Shown here: in pieces, positions 34,235 to 45,776 of the stretch | Position numbering within the stretch: the stretch's first letter is position 1 | Layout: every line of letters begins with the position of its first letter | Assembly (NCBI RefSeq): GCF_011745365.1 | Contig: NW_024468917.1 | Location: 2,351,501-2,415,500 of the forward strand | DNA: 64,000 bases | Direction: 5' to 3' | Source: Cryphonectria parasitica EP155 | Taxonomy: Eukaryota > Ascomycota > Sordariomycetes > Diaporthales > Cryphonectriaceae | Program-made: the position numbers and the translations under genes | The notes under the pieces: model-generated | Database searches by the model: none | What the model was told of the DNA's origin: nothing | What the model saw: only the letters and a program-made list of their open reading frames with translations

Positions 34235-37195
34235 GCAGCCACGCACTGTCACAGTTCTTGAGGCACCTGGCCGCGTTGGCCTCATGTAGGAGAAACACGT
34301 GCGTCGCACATTGGGAGACGATGGGGCTCTAGATCGGTCGTTTACCTGGAGTAGAAAGGTTTTAGCATACAGGGTCTCGCGGATACCCATATGGACAGTG
34401 TTTTTTTATCGAAAGGGGTCCCTGAATTTGGCGTTGGCAAGGATGATAAGGAGTGTCTATTCCTGTTTGTACTTGCCTAATGTATGTGTATTTTCTTTAG
34501 ATCTGGGAGAGAGTTGAGTGGTAGGCTGGATCTGGCAGATGGGACGAGACTCTGGGCTCAGTCTATCGCCTCGATCCGAAGAAAGGCACTACTACTATCA
34601 TCAAACCACTCTCCAAAGTTACCGGTCCAGTGCGAAGTAGAGTTTTGAAACAGTCACACTACTACATCCCTGATACTCATCATTCCATTGTGAGAAGGTA
34701 CGTGTGCTCGGATCCAATCAGATAAATGGTTTGTCCCTGATGCAAGAGTTTTTTTTTGGTTGTTCATTGCCACTATGGAATTTTATAGAATCATAGCTTG
34801 AACCTGGCCCGCGGTGCCTTACACGACTGTGAAAGGAGAGCAAAATTATTTCAAGATCCACCTGCCCTTGCAATGCTGAACGGAGGTATAGCAGAGAGCG
34901 TGCGATGTTGTCAACCCTAATCAGGCGGCTGTTAGGACATCTAGCAAAGGAAACTCATGCAAGTTGAGATGGTCTTGGTGGCCAGTAAGACTACAGGCTA
35001 TGAACACTTTCCAAATCGATCGCCTCGCCCCTGTTTAACACGACATTGACAATAAAACCTTATGGTAAGACTCCTGACTGGCATCCACCCCGTGTCTGTC
35101 ACGTCCCCTTCCCGTCATGCCGGGCCCCCGACTAATGCTGCTCTCCGTAATCCATCAACACTAGGGAAGATCTATCCGAAGGCGGGGAGGGGAAGCGGAC
35201 AGCCCCCCCCGGGGGGTGGGCTTGCAGCAGGAGCACGGTTGGTCAGTATCTGGGTAAGCAAATTCCGGGCCCCATCTTTTCTTTCGCACATTAGTTCCCT
35301 TTTCCTGTGCCTGTAAACTAGTGTACTTTCTTTTTCGGCATTCCTGCATTTTTGGGAGGGTGTTCTTCCGGCGAAACATTCTAGGTCAGCAGACCCATCC
35401 ATAACCACGGGAGTGTCTTGCCAAAGGAGGGTCACGCGAGGCCCCTTGTGAGTGAGCAAGTGGTGTTCGAGAGTATGGTAAGTGTCAGCAAGGACTCGAC
35501 TTGTTGTCAAGGCAGACTCTTGTCCGTTTTTCGATTTCCGTTAGTCTAGGCTGTCGAGCTTTTAACCGGTTCCATTCTATCGCAGGACTACTACTACGTT
35601 TACTATTCACACTATCACTCTGATTTATGGGGACCGGTTGGAAAAGATTTAACGCGACAGCGTAGGAACGCTCTACATATATAGTGAGTAATGATGTATC
35701 AAGCATTGTGGCCTAGATCCAATGTCTAAAACGGCACTTTTTGATGAGCACTAGATCCTTCATGTTGGGGGTTTGGTAATTAGAAAGATACTTCAAATCG
35801 TCTCGGGGTGGCCACTTCCAAGACATATCCTAAAAAAAACCAAGGCAAGACATCATATCCAAAAAGTGTCACGACCAAGAGAGAGAGACACACACACAGA
35901 GAGAGAGAGAGAGCTTGTTACCTTCTCAATGCGCAACGGCGCACTGCAACGATAACCCACACAATCTTACACACACATGAAGCCAATTCCGGTCATGGGA
36001 TTCCCCTCCACTGTGAGGTTGGGGCTGTTAAAAAGCCTTGGACAGGGATTTGGGCTTACATGCATTGGTGAGATGGATCTAAGGATGTCTAGCTACCTAC
36101 CCCGGGTGGGAAGAAGGGCTTTCCCTTTGTCTGGCTGCCGTTGCTTGCTGGCGAGTAGATGGTTTCAGACGAAGCTTATGGCCACCGCTAGCACCAAGCC
36201 ATGTGTGCAAGTCCACGTTTCGAAACAAAACACGTTTTCCCCCTCCTAGCCCCAGGGAAAAGAGAGTGTGTGTGAGAGTGAGAGAGCCTCATCCAGGTGA
36301 CACATGGCGCTTATACAGGGTTGTATGTGAGGGTGCCAAGGGTGAGCCTGAGTGCCTAGGTGGTAGTTGTGTACGGGATGGACACCACTCTCATATTATT
36401 CGGGCGAGAGAACCCATGTCGCGTGATCATCACAAGAGGGAAGTCAGACAACCAGATAAGTAAGGCGAATAATTCGGTCCTATCTGTTGTGATTCCCCAC
36501 AAACCTAATTAGATAGATCACTAAACCAGTGGGCCTCGTGTCATGTCTCTCGTCTTCATACGTCCTGCATATTTGGGGTTGAGGCCCGCGTCGTCGTCAA
36601 ACCGATGACATTATCGTCTGCAACCCTAAACAGCCTTGTCAAACGTTCCAGGACGTTCTCTGCAGTGACCTAGTTACCTTTTTCTCCCTTGTTTCCCGCG
36701 AAACGAAGATCTCGATGTGGTTTCTCCATCTGCTTTGCATGAATGATGGTTGCTTTGCAGGGGGGCGTGGAAGAAAAAGAAAAAAAAAAGCAAGGCAGAT
36801 TCGGGCAGCTGGCCCAATGGCCTTCTTGATCCAGACATCGCCGGATGGAATGAGCCCTCTCGAGATTCCTGGACAAACCATTGGCGTGCTGACACCTTCT
36901 GAGCGATTGGCCAGATTGACACCGATTTTGCGAATTGTTCTCCAATGCTTCTACCCCTGACATGCTCCTCGCCTTAGCGCTCTGCTATCGTCCACCGGTG
37001 CCAGCCTGCAGCAAACACTGGTGGTGGTGTGTGTGTGTGTGTGTGTGTTTCGAAAGAATCTCATGCCACGTGCATGAAAAAAATGCCATTTTGCTTCTTG
37101 AATTGCATTAAGTGTCTGCAGAGCATCGGAGCCTGCCAATAAAGCACGCTGTCTTGCCCTGGACATCACCCCTCGGCCCCTACAATGCAGTCAGA
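34235..37195. other. gene-free spacer, 3.0 kb
   Basis: The BAR-SH3 gene and the F-box gene are tail to tail here. Short open frames only. A C8/G6-containing near-palindrome lies at 35201-35222, a CA/GA repeat at 35879-35914, and (GT)n at 37028-37048. No RNA gene is apparent. Confidence 0.55.
35201..35222. repeat. C/G near-palindrome (hairpin-prone)
   Basis: AGCCC followed by a C-run, then a G-run and TGGGCT form an almost perfect inverted repeat with no loop. It is intergenic; biological role unknown. It may be a sequencing trouble spot. Confidence 0.6.
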
Positions 37196-39700
37196 CTAAG
37201 CTCTTTTCTCTTTGGCGGCAGCAGCAGCAAATATTTTTTTGTCTTCCGCAAAATCCGGCAATCCGTAATAGCCGAACGCTATTTGGCGGTACATCGCAGC
37301 CTCATTTTGAGACCAAGCATTGTTGGCGGCACCAGGTGCCTGGCCCCCCCCAACAATTCGATGCTGCAGGTCATCCGTGGATGAGCATGGAACTGAAGAG
37401 CTGTCCTCTCCTGATGAATATCCAGAAGATCCTGGAGATTCCCCATCGGGAGCCGCACCTTCGCTTGTGATTGCTAAAGGTTGGTCCAGGCCTGCGTCCT
37501 CCTCCTCCTCCTCCTCCAGCCAAGGGCCAGCGGCAGACTCCTCCTCTTCCACCATGGCCTCGTCGAACCATTCCACGCCAGTAGCGGCAGCAGCCCCATC
37601 TACACACTCTGCAGATTCCATGTGCGCATGCTCCGTTGTTGGGGCTTCGCTCGTGCTGTCAATGCTCTTGCCTCCGAGCCCATGGTCCTCAACAGATTCT
37701 ACTTGCTCCCGTCCCCACCTCTGCAGGCCCTTCAACTTGAGGCTGGGGTCGAAACCTACAAAAACAATAGCTTGGACGCCATCTGCGTTACTTCCTACAG
37801 AGTAGACGAATGATCTTTCATCCCACACGCCCTTCACGTTGCCTGTATGCGACGGTGGGTTGATGATCTTCCCCAACTTCTCTAGACCGGCTGCATCAGC
37901 CCCTGCTTGCTCGCCTTCCTCAGGTGTCGGGGGCCAGAGCGTTATAGTGTTTTTCCCATCATTCTTGTAGAGATGCATAATGCGCGCTGTGTGCGGCAGC
38001 GTCTTGTCATGTCCTGGTGAGTCGGGACCGAGCTGGGCCGCCGGGCGAAGCTGTCTCGACCCTGAGCGGAGTTGCAGGCGAGCCTTGCTGCTCAGGTCGT
38101 CTGGATGCGGATTATCCACGAGATCGAGGAAGGCTTGGCTCTCGTAATGGTAAGACCTGATATGACACTTACTGAGCGTGATCATCACGCTCGCCGAGGA
38201 ATCATCTCCTATATGCGTCTTGTATGGGTTGCGAAGATGGGTTTCTGTCTTGGCCGGGATGGTAAGGCTATCCCATCGGGTGGGGGTGGTGTGGGTGGGT
38301 GTGGTACTGCAGCCCGGATCGAGAAATATGTCGTCCCATGTATCTCTGTCGCTGCTGCTACTCCCGCCGGTGCCGTCTCCACTGCTGCCGCTGGTAGCAA
38401 TATTGCTGCTACTCGATGAAGCTCCGGCTCCAGCGCCCGCAGTCGCTTCAGTATCATTGCTCTGGTTGTCGTCCCTTTTGGACTTCCAGATTATGTCTGT
38501 AGTGTAATAAGCCCTCTGGCTAGAACTTCGCTTGTCTAGCCACTCTTTTCTGGACTCGAGAATCTGTATCTGACCGGTCTCCTCGTTCTTGACAAGGCGG
38601 ACAAAGGACCACCGGTCGTCTATAGGTCCGTCAGCATGCTGGCGACGCCACATTTGCTTCTTGTCCGCCCTATCAGTCAGCTCTTGGCGTGGTCGGTCAA
38701 CAGGGAACCGAAAACAATGATAGTAGGAGGTCCAGTCTACTTCGTTCACTTCGAAGCTGGTCTGGTTAGACAGTCCGTAAAAGTAGCCATCAATGATTTC
38801 GAAGCAGAGAGACTGTCCAATGTCTGAGCCGACCATGTCGATGAGGTGTATCTTATTCCTTGCCCATTGACCTCCGTTAATGTCATAGTTTGTCAGGACC
38901 CATCGGCGGAAGCCATCCTCCCCGATCTCGGAGTGCGTGCCGAAGTAGAGAAAATCAGCGTTATTTCTTACGAAAAGTTTGCAGGTTGACTCGAGCGGCC
39001 GGGTCGTGACGAGGCTCCCCTCGGGCACTTTGAGGACGACCAGGAAGCTCTCAGAGTAGGGCCGCGAACGGCTGTAGAGGCATGACACGAACCCCTCGGC
39101 GTAGTGCAGAAGCTCGAACTTATATCGCCTCCGGCCCCTCGGCTGCGGCAGCTTCTTGTGAAGCAAGCTGCGGATGTCGAAGACTGTCTCTTCAGACTGC
39201 GACCCATACACATCCAGCACTCGTAGTGTCCGGTCCAGGATGTGGCATAGCACGCCACCAGAGTACAGCCATGACTCAGCTACTGCGAGGATCGCAGCGG
39301 TGAAGGGTGCCGCAGCGCGAATGGCCTGTCGCCGCTGAACAAGCCGGCGTAGCGCCCCTGACCACTTCCCCGAGATGCGGGCCTCCTGAACCTCTGCCGT
39401 GGCCACAGCAAGTGCCTGCGCCCAGGCTGGTCAGCTGTAGGTCTACACGGACTGAAAAGATGGTGGCAATGTACGTGGGCAGAGAATGCACACCAAGGGA
39501 TGAGGTGATCAGGAGGGTAATTTAGGGGGGAAGAGCCTGTGAGTGGGACGACGCACCTCCAGAAGTGGTTTACAGCACCTGTCATCTTGGATCAAATATC
39601 GGAGCCATCGACTGGACAGGGACAGGTGAAAAGTATCTTCCAAGCTTAGATTTTGAACAATCATGAAGACAACCTCATATGGGAGAGACCGTAAAGACAT
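37196..39700 (-). CDS. F-box domain protein, two exons
   Basis: Exon 1 is 39700-39557 (48 codons) and exon 2 is 39415-37196, phase 0, giving 787 residues. The 141-nt intron has a GTGCGT donor, a CTGAC branch and a GCGCAG acceptor. Residues 1-48 are a classic F-box start (SLPYEVVFMIVQNLSLEDTF, then RWLRYL). The rest has no clear repeats. It resembles the fungal F-box family in which an irregular beta-rich region (WLYSGGVLCHILDRTLRVLDV, YKFELLHYAEGFVSCLY) follows directly. The C-terminal ~250 residues are Ser/Gly/Glu-rich and disordered, including an E-run and a run of about six S/D residues. It is probably an SCF-type substrate receptor; the target is unknown. It is the second F-box gene in the window, and the two are not similar outside the F-box. 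Confidence 0.85.
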
Positions 39701-42700
39701 ATCCTGAATTCTTGGTATGGCTGACCGTCCGCGCCATTGAGGAGAGCTTCATGCAAGGAGGCCCTGTGCCTCTGCTGGTCATGCATACATTGAGAAGTAA
39801 TATGATTGGGGGCAAAGAATGAGAGGGCATAGCCCCGTTTGCAGATGATGAGAGGTCGGACGGACTGAGCAATGGTTTTTATAATAAGGATGACTTCAAC
39901 TTCCGAGTCTGATGAGGACGAATAAGGCTTCCAGGGACTGAAACTAGCAGCACCCAAGATTCGCAAAGGACCCATCGTGCCAAACTGGGAGCCCAGCGCG
40001 AGGATGATGAGGAATGGCTCCATTCCGCTTTGATTATCGTATTTTGCGCCGCAGCCTCGTTTTTGTCATGGCGGTAGTTGGCTGTGACAGTGTCTTGGTC
40101 AAGAAATTCCAACCCCCGCTCCCAAGCTTGGGACTTATGAGGCTCTGCGCGATGCGAGCAGAGGGCGAATACGGGATGATAGCTGAAAAACAACCATCTA
40201 CCGCACTACAGGACAAGGGTATTAAGACCCTGAAGGGAGGATCAGCATGGCGTTAGCGCTCTTAGTGCAACCTGAGGCTCTAGTACTTGAGTACCCACTA
40301 CAGCTCGAGGCCAACCTCTTTCCCTCTTTCCCTCTTTCCCTCCCTCCTCTGCTCCGGTCCCTTCTCTCTCTTTCTCCAACAACAAATCCCCCTGATCTTG
40401 GCTCCTCAGACATTACACTGTGCTTATCCCTCTCTTTATATGCATTTTCCCCCGTCTGTGTTCTCCCCCTTGGCCCTCTCGCACGACGTCACTGCCCCTT
40501 TTATCCCAGAAGCAGGCTATATAGCTCGTCACCCCAGTCAAGATGACACAATCTTGACGCAATGAGGTCGTTGCGGATGAACCGCTGCACCAACCGGTGT
40601 GGGTGGTCATCATCCAAGCCCTCGTGTCGATGGTCATGGTCACGATGTTGGTCTAGAAGAATGGAGTTTATTCGCTCCATGACTCTCTTGCACGATTACG
40701 GCTAGTCTTGGCTAAGTCTTGCCCCCTCAGCCATCTCATACACTGTTAACTTTGACCCGATGCTTACTCCCCACAACTTTCCAAGGCCGTGCCGAGGCCC
40801 TCATTTTGAGCCGCAAGAGACGAGGCTGCAGAACTACTCCGAGTTTTCGTGCTCTCCCAGATCCTACTTAGCCACTCCTGTCAGTGGTCCACCAGTGGAC
40901 CCAGTGGACCCCGGGTCATAGGTCATGCGGCAAATTTAAAGCGATACACAAACGCCAGGGATTACCTTTGCGCTGATAATACTTAACACCACCTCAATGT
41001 TGCGGCTCTGCTGGTCGACCGAGGCAAGGACCTATGGGCAATCCCGGCAGCGCATTTCGGCTCGAACACCCATGACAAGGCTTGAAAATCTCATCATCTT
41101 GTCCTATGTTGTAACAAGAGATCTTTTGGTCTGTGTCTACCAATGCGGAGGAATTGATCCATCGCGCGGTGAGCATTATTGCTCGGTCATGTGTTCAGCG
41201 GGGTCCTACGATGCGGTGTGACCTGCTGAACCTTTCAAAGTGGCTAGATACGCGGATCCATTCAGTGACGATAGGACCAAAGTACATTGAACGCGGTGAC
41301 GCAGCGGGTCCAGTGCCTGCTAGCTCCGTCCCTCCAGGCATCTGTCAGACGAACGACCTTGTATAGCCTGAAGCATTGCCTTCGGGATCCGATGCATGAA
41401 GCCTACATGTACCTCAGCATCGACTGGAAGATTCCACGATTCGATAACCCCGCAGCTGGAATCTCAGGATTGCATGACCTTTGAAGCTTATGGGTAGTAT
41501 CGAGCCGAATCCCTCGCCGTGGCTTCCCTGGTGCATGAGCCGATTTCCCCTCTCGCCCTGTGGAGATTTTACCCAGTCAACTTCTGAGCCTGGCATGGTT
41601 AGTATCCCTACAATACGGTGGGTTTCCTTGGACCGTAAGAGATTTCACAATCCCAAAAAGTAGCTGCGCCGCTTTGCCATCCCATTGCTTCCTGGGCTGT
41701 ATCCTACATAGTCCTAGACATGAGGATTGGTGGGCTGGCAACCTCATATGTCTTGTACTGTGATTATGTGTTGATATAAATTCTCTTTACTGCAACGACG
41801 TGAATGTATAGTACTAGGAATAGCATCCAAGTCAGGTAAGCAATATGTTGACGACCTTTGGAGAGACTGCATATCAGCACCAGTCTAGTGCTTGGCCTCT
41901 TTCCGACAAGACAGGAAAGTACGGAGTTCATGCACGAAACAAGAAACCCATTTCTTGTATTGTTGTCGCGAACCGTGTCCCAAACAGGAAAGTGTAAAAT
42001 TGTCCAGTATTCAATCTCACAATTTAGAATTGACCACCAAGCCGCGTCTAGTCAAGAAAAAAAGAAAAAAAAGAAAAAAAGCCGAAGACCACACTCCAAG
42101 AGAATTACCCGTTGTCATCTTCTCGGCGATGGTTGATATCGTGGCGTCTTTCTATAATGCGAGGTTTCTGTTTCTGAAGAGCAGAGGCTCAACTCGCCTA
42201 AAGATTAATCAACGCAAATTGAACAGCACCTGCCCAGGTCAGGGTTACAATCACACAACGACGACGTTGAACACGGACCATGAAAATGGATACCCGCGAG
42301 GCTTTTTGAATTATCGCGAACAAACATGAATTTCTGGTAATGATTAGCCAAGGCGGCGATCGACTCTGGCACCCCATGAAAAACCACTTTTGGGCAATAA
42401 TATGAGAAGCATTATGAATACAGTTAAATTGCGTAACTGGAATATGCTTCATGATACTGGGGGTAAATACTTAAGGGGTACCACATGGTAAATCACTGTC
42501 GACGCTATTTAAGCCTTGTGTCAGGGGACCAAATCTAGCGAAGAGTTTATCATCCCAATCGTACTTCCCGAAGGCAGAAGACGTTGGTGGGGGGGGGGGG
42601 GGGGTGAAGGAAGACAGCAATGAGGAATATTCAGAGAGGAGAAACACGAATGAGCCTCATACTCGGACACAACAGCTGAGCTGAGATGGCAACGCCTAAC

Positions 42701-43036
42701 GCGGGCTAACAAAATCACTCCCAGCCTTATATCTCCATAAAATGGTAATTCAATATTCGGATTTGCATACGCAATACGCTTTGATCAACACGAATCACCC
42801 GACGTATCCGGTCACTCCCGATTGTCCTCCCAAGGCTGCGTTATCTACCAAACTAAGAACCCTCAATCTAACAAGGTAGTCCATCCTTTACCAGTGACTA
42901 TGCTGGGGTCGGGTCGTTGGTAAATGCAGGATAATTGCATGTGATTCGGGGCGGGAGGGGGGCGGAATCCTCAATGCCAAGAGCACTCGAGGTGTTATTG
43001 GCGTCGTGTAGATCGGCAAAAACTGCCCTCCAATTA

Positions 43037-43070
<34 letters not shown>

Positions 43071-43987
43071 TGAGACTATTTGTTTCGGATTTAGGATATC
43101 AAATGAGTGCGTAAACGACTTCGTGTAGATAGATGAAGGTCGTCCCACTTGTGGAGTTGTCATGTCGCATTGCATATACCATTGCTATTTGTTTGAGGCA
43201 TTTCCCTAGAACGTGACATCCCTGTTGAACATGTGATTATGACAGGTTCCGCAATATATACAACCAGAGCCTTATCCGACACGGATTGAATGAGGCTGTG
43301 CCCACTTGATTGGTGTTTTGAAAGACACGGGCAAGAGCAAAAGTATTGGCTGCTTAAAGTTTGAAATAGTAAATATGTTTTAGACTCGAGCATCATTATT
43401 TCCGACAAATTATTAATCAAGTAGCCTTTGGACATGAGCGTTTTTGGGTACTTGCTACTTGGTCGACATATTTGCAGCATCGACGGCTCAAGGGACGCCT
43501 ATAGCTTACATTGTCCGGACAGCGAGTTGTTTGCAGGCTGCAAAACGAAATGTCTAGACCAGGATATGAGACCATAGGCGTAAAATCAAACACAAGAGAC
43601 ATTCTAGACTTTGGTAAATCTTATTTCCTAATCCAATTCCAGTCCATCATGTAAGCTGAGAGTGGTTTGAAACCAGAAGTGAGTATTGCTTGCTCAAAGA
43701 ACGAAAGAGATAAAAACATGTTCCGGACTCCCAGCGCTATCAAAATTCCTCCAACCCTCAAAGGTAACCTCGAAAACAAACATTCTTTACAAAGCCTTTA
43801 AACCTTGAAATGCCCCTCTTAAGTGATATGCCCATATGCCCCAGAAAAAAAAAAGCACGATCGCAGCCAAGACATCAAGCTCTACCAAAACAACCATTGC
43901 CGAAGGAATCAAGTCGCTGAAAAATCAATGTGAAAGTTTACCCCCCCCCCCGGGTTCTGTATAGATTTCCGCAAGAGCTTCAAGGAC
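39701..43987. other. gene-free spacer, 4.3 kb
   Basis: Includes the promoter of the F-box gene. The stretch from about 41 to 44 kb is noticeably more A/T-rich than the coding regions. It contains (TA)n at 43036-43072 and G16 at 42589-42604, and C11 at 43941-43951. I see no gene of more than about 145 codons and none with a recognisable domain. Confidence 0.55.
43036..43072. repeat. (TA)n microsatellite
   Basis: An interrupted then pure TA run in AT-rich intergenic sequence, about 0.9 kb downstream of the DPBB gene (which is on the minus strand). Confidence 0.9.
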
Positions 43988-44401
43988 TTAAAAGCTCCAG
44001 CTGATTCCAGAGGTCTGCGACCCTCCATCAGACGTGCTGAACCCACATGCCTCATAGACAGCAGTAGCGACATCGATGTGGTCAGAAGCACAGCCCATAC
44101 ACTTGTCGATGGCGGTGGCCTGGACGGTCTTGCCGTTGCAGGTGATGGTCATGGAGGTGCCGGACTCGCCGCTGCACTGGAGGAGCGACGGGTCGACAGC
44201 GACGTACATGCTGCTGTCGTCGTAGACAGCGCCGCACGACGTGTAGGCGCCTGTTGTGGGGCCGATCCAGGTCATCTGGCCCGAGTAGCTGCCGCGCTGG
44301 AGGAGGGGGTTCGGGGGTGATTGCAGGGGGGATGCGCGGACCAAGGCTGGTGCTGCGAGGAGCATGGCGGAGAGGAAGGCGGTGAGGTAAGATGGAGACA
44401 T
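43988..44401 (-). CDS. small secreted double-psi beta-barrel protein (RlpA/barwin-like)
   Basis: A single exon of 137 residues. The first ~23 are a signal peptide (hydrophobic AFLSAMLLAAPALV, cleavage likely after VRA). The mature part is a RlpA/barwin-type double-psi beta-barrel with the family signature TWIGPTTGAYTSCG, then ITCNGK, DKCMGC and HIDVATAVYEACG. Six cysteines (56, 76, 88, 101, 104 and 119) can form three disulfides. The Asp in the DKC motif, shared with expansin-like and papain-inhibitor-like barrels, is kept. Relatives are secreted cell-wall or protease-inhibitor proteins; which this is cannot be said from sequence. It has no C-terminal binding domain or GPI signal. The poly-A run at 44518-44538 lies in the upstream region. 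Confidence 0.9.
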   Translation of the reverse strand: MSPSYLTAFLSAMLLAAPALVRASPLQSPPNPLLQRGSYSGQMTWIGPTTGAYTSCGAVYDDSSMYVAVDPSLLQCSGESGTSMTITCNGKTVQATAIDKCMGCASDHIDVATAVYEACGFSTSDGGSQTSGISWSF

Positions 44402-45776
44402 TGTGGATGCTTTTGAGGTGTGTACTGGGCAGGCGTATAGATGATGAAGAGAATGTAACTGAGGAGGAGATACTGAATCCTGGTTGCAAGCTGTTGACTA
44501 GTTGAGGCAGTGGGACCAAAAAAAAAAAAAAAAAAAAAGGATTGATGCTTGAGGTTTCTTGAGGAAAGATGTTGCTATGGAAATGTAAGAATGCCTTGGG
44601 GGTGGTGGTGTTGGATGTTTCTCATGATTAGGCCAAAGATGAGAAGTCCCGGTGGTTTATATCGTCTGCCATCGACAACTCTCTCGCCTTGGACCGGAGT
44701 CTGGTATCCATGGTGTTGGCCTTGCACAGAGACCCAAACGTATCAACTCTGTCTCAAAGATGCTCATTACTATCATCTGGCCAAGCGGATCTCGACCTTG
44801 GACGTCAAGGTGTCGAGGTGGTCATCTCGGAGCCGGGCGGCAGTCCCGACACATGTATTACCACGCCAGGTGCTAATCCATCATTTGGACAAGTTTCAAG
44901 CCTCACCAACTGAAAATGTTTCGAAAATTAATCAACTCGTACATGCTGGTTGACTTTTAGGGCCCTTGTTCAAGAATCCATTACTTGAATAATTCAGAAC
45001 GGTCTCTCGCCTACGACTTTCAGGTTGGTGTCGGGAGGATCTCGAGGCCGGCCCGGTCGCCTGCGAGACCCGTTGGCTGACCCCGGGGCCATTGTGCTTA
45101 CGACGGGGGCACGGGCCCCGACTGGCTGTTGTACACTCTTGGTTGGACTGTCTAGGCGAAGACCAAATCTGACAGGGTTTTTTGGGCCCCTGTGTGTTTG
45201 AGTGGGAATTGAAACACGTTTCTTTAAAATTGAACCTTGGTTGGCGGCCCCTCGCCGTTTCTGTGGCCGTGAGGGCAACGCGATGGCGTGGATGGACATT
45301 GTGTTTTTGCACGTCCAATTTCACTATAATCGGGCTGAAGTGATTATACAAGGTCGTACCAAGAGATGAGACCGAAATAAGTAAAGAGAGAAACAAGTGT
45401 CACAAGCCGGCCAGAAGTCTTCTCATTAAGAAATAATTTCTCGGGCGAGTAATCATCACGGTACGACAATCGGATCGAGTAGAAATCAAACAAATTGACA
45501 GGCGCGTTATTCCACTTTAGGTCAGCAGTAGAGCCTTTATCGAGTTGTTACTCCAATATTTCTTTCTCAACATCGCAACGACTTGGCCTGGAAGTGAGCC
45601 CAAGTAGTGTTCGGACGATCGGTCCCGAACCAACCGGAGCCAGCCGGAGAAATATGGGCCCTTTCCCATGATTTTGGCCGGGGCCACCTTCCTCGACCAG
45701 CGGGCTTGTCAAATCAAAGTTTCGTCCTGCTGACGCGCCAAGTCCTCCCACCCTCTCCTTTCTCGCAGCAGATGTG
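44402..45776. other. divergent promoter region
   Basis: It separates the minus-strand DPBB gene from the plus-strand methyltransferase. An A21 run lies at 44518-44538, and a G/C-rich patch near 45040-45120. No supportable gene. Confidence 0.6.

Noticed and set aside
41400..43900. possible RIP-mutated transposon remnant in AT-richer DNA
   Set aside because: No terminal repeats, target-site duplication, or reverse-transcriptase/transposase-like frame could be read; AT content alone is not enough.
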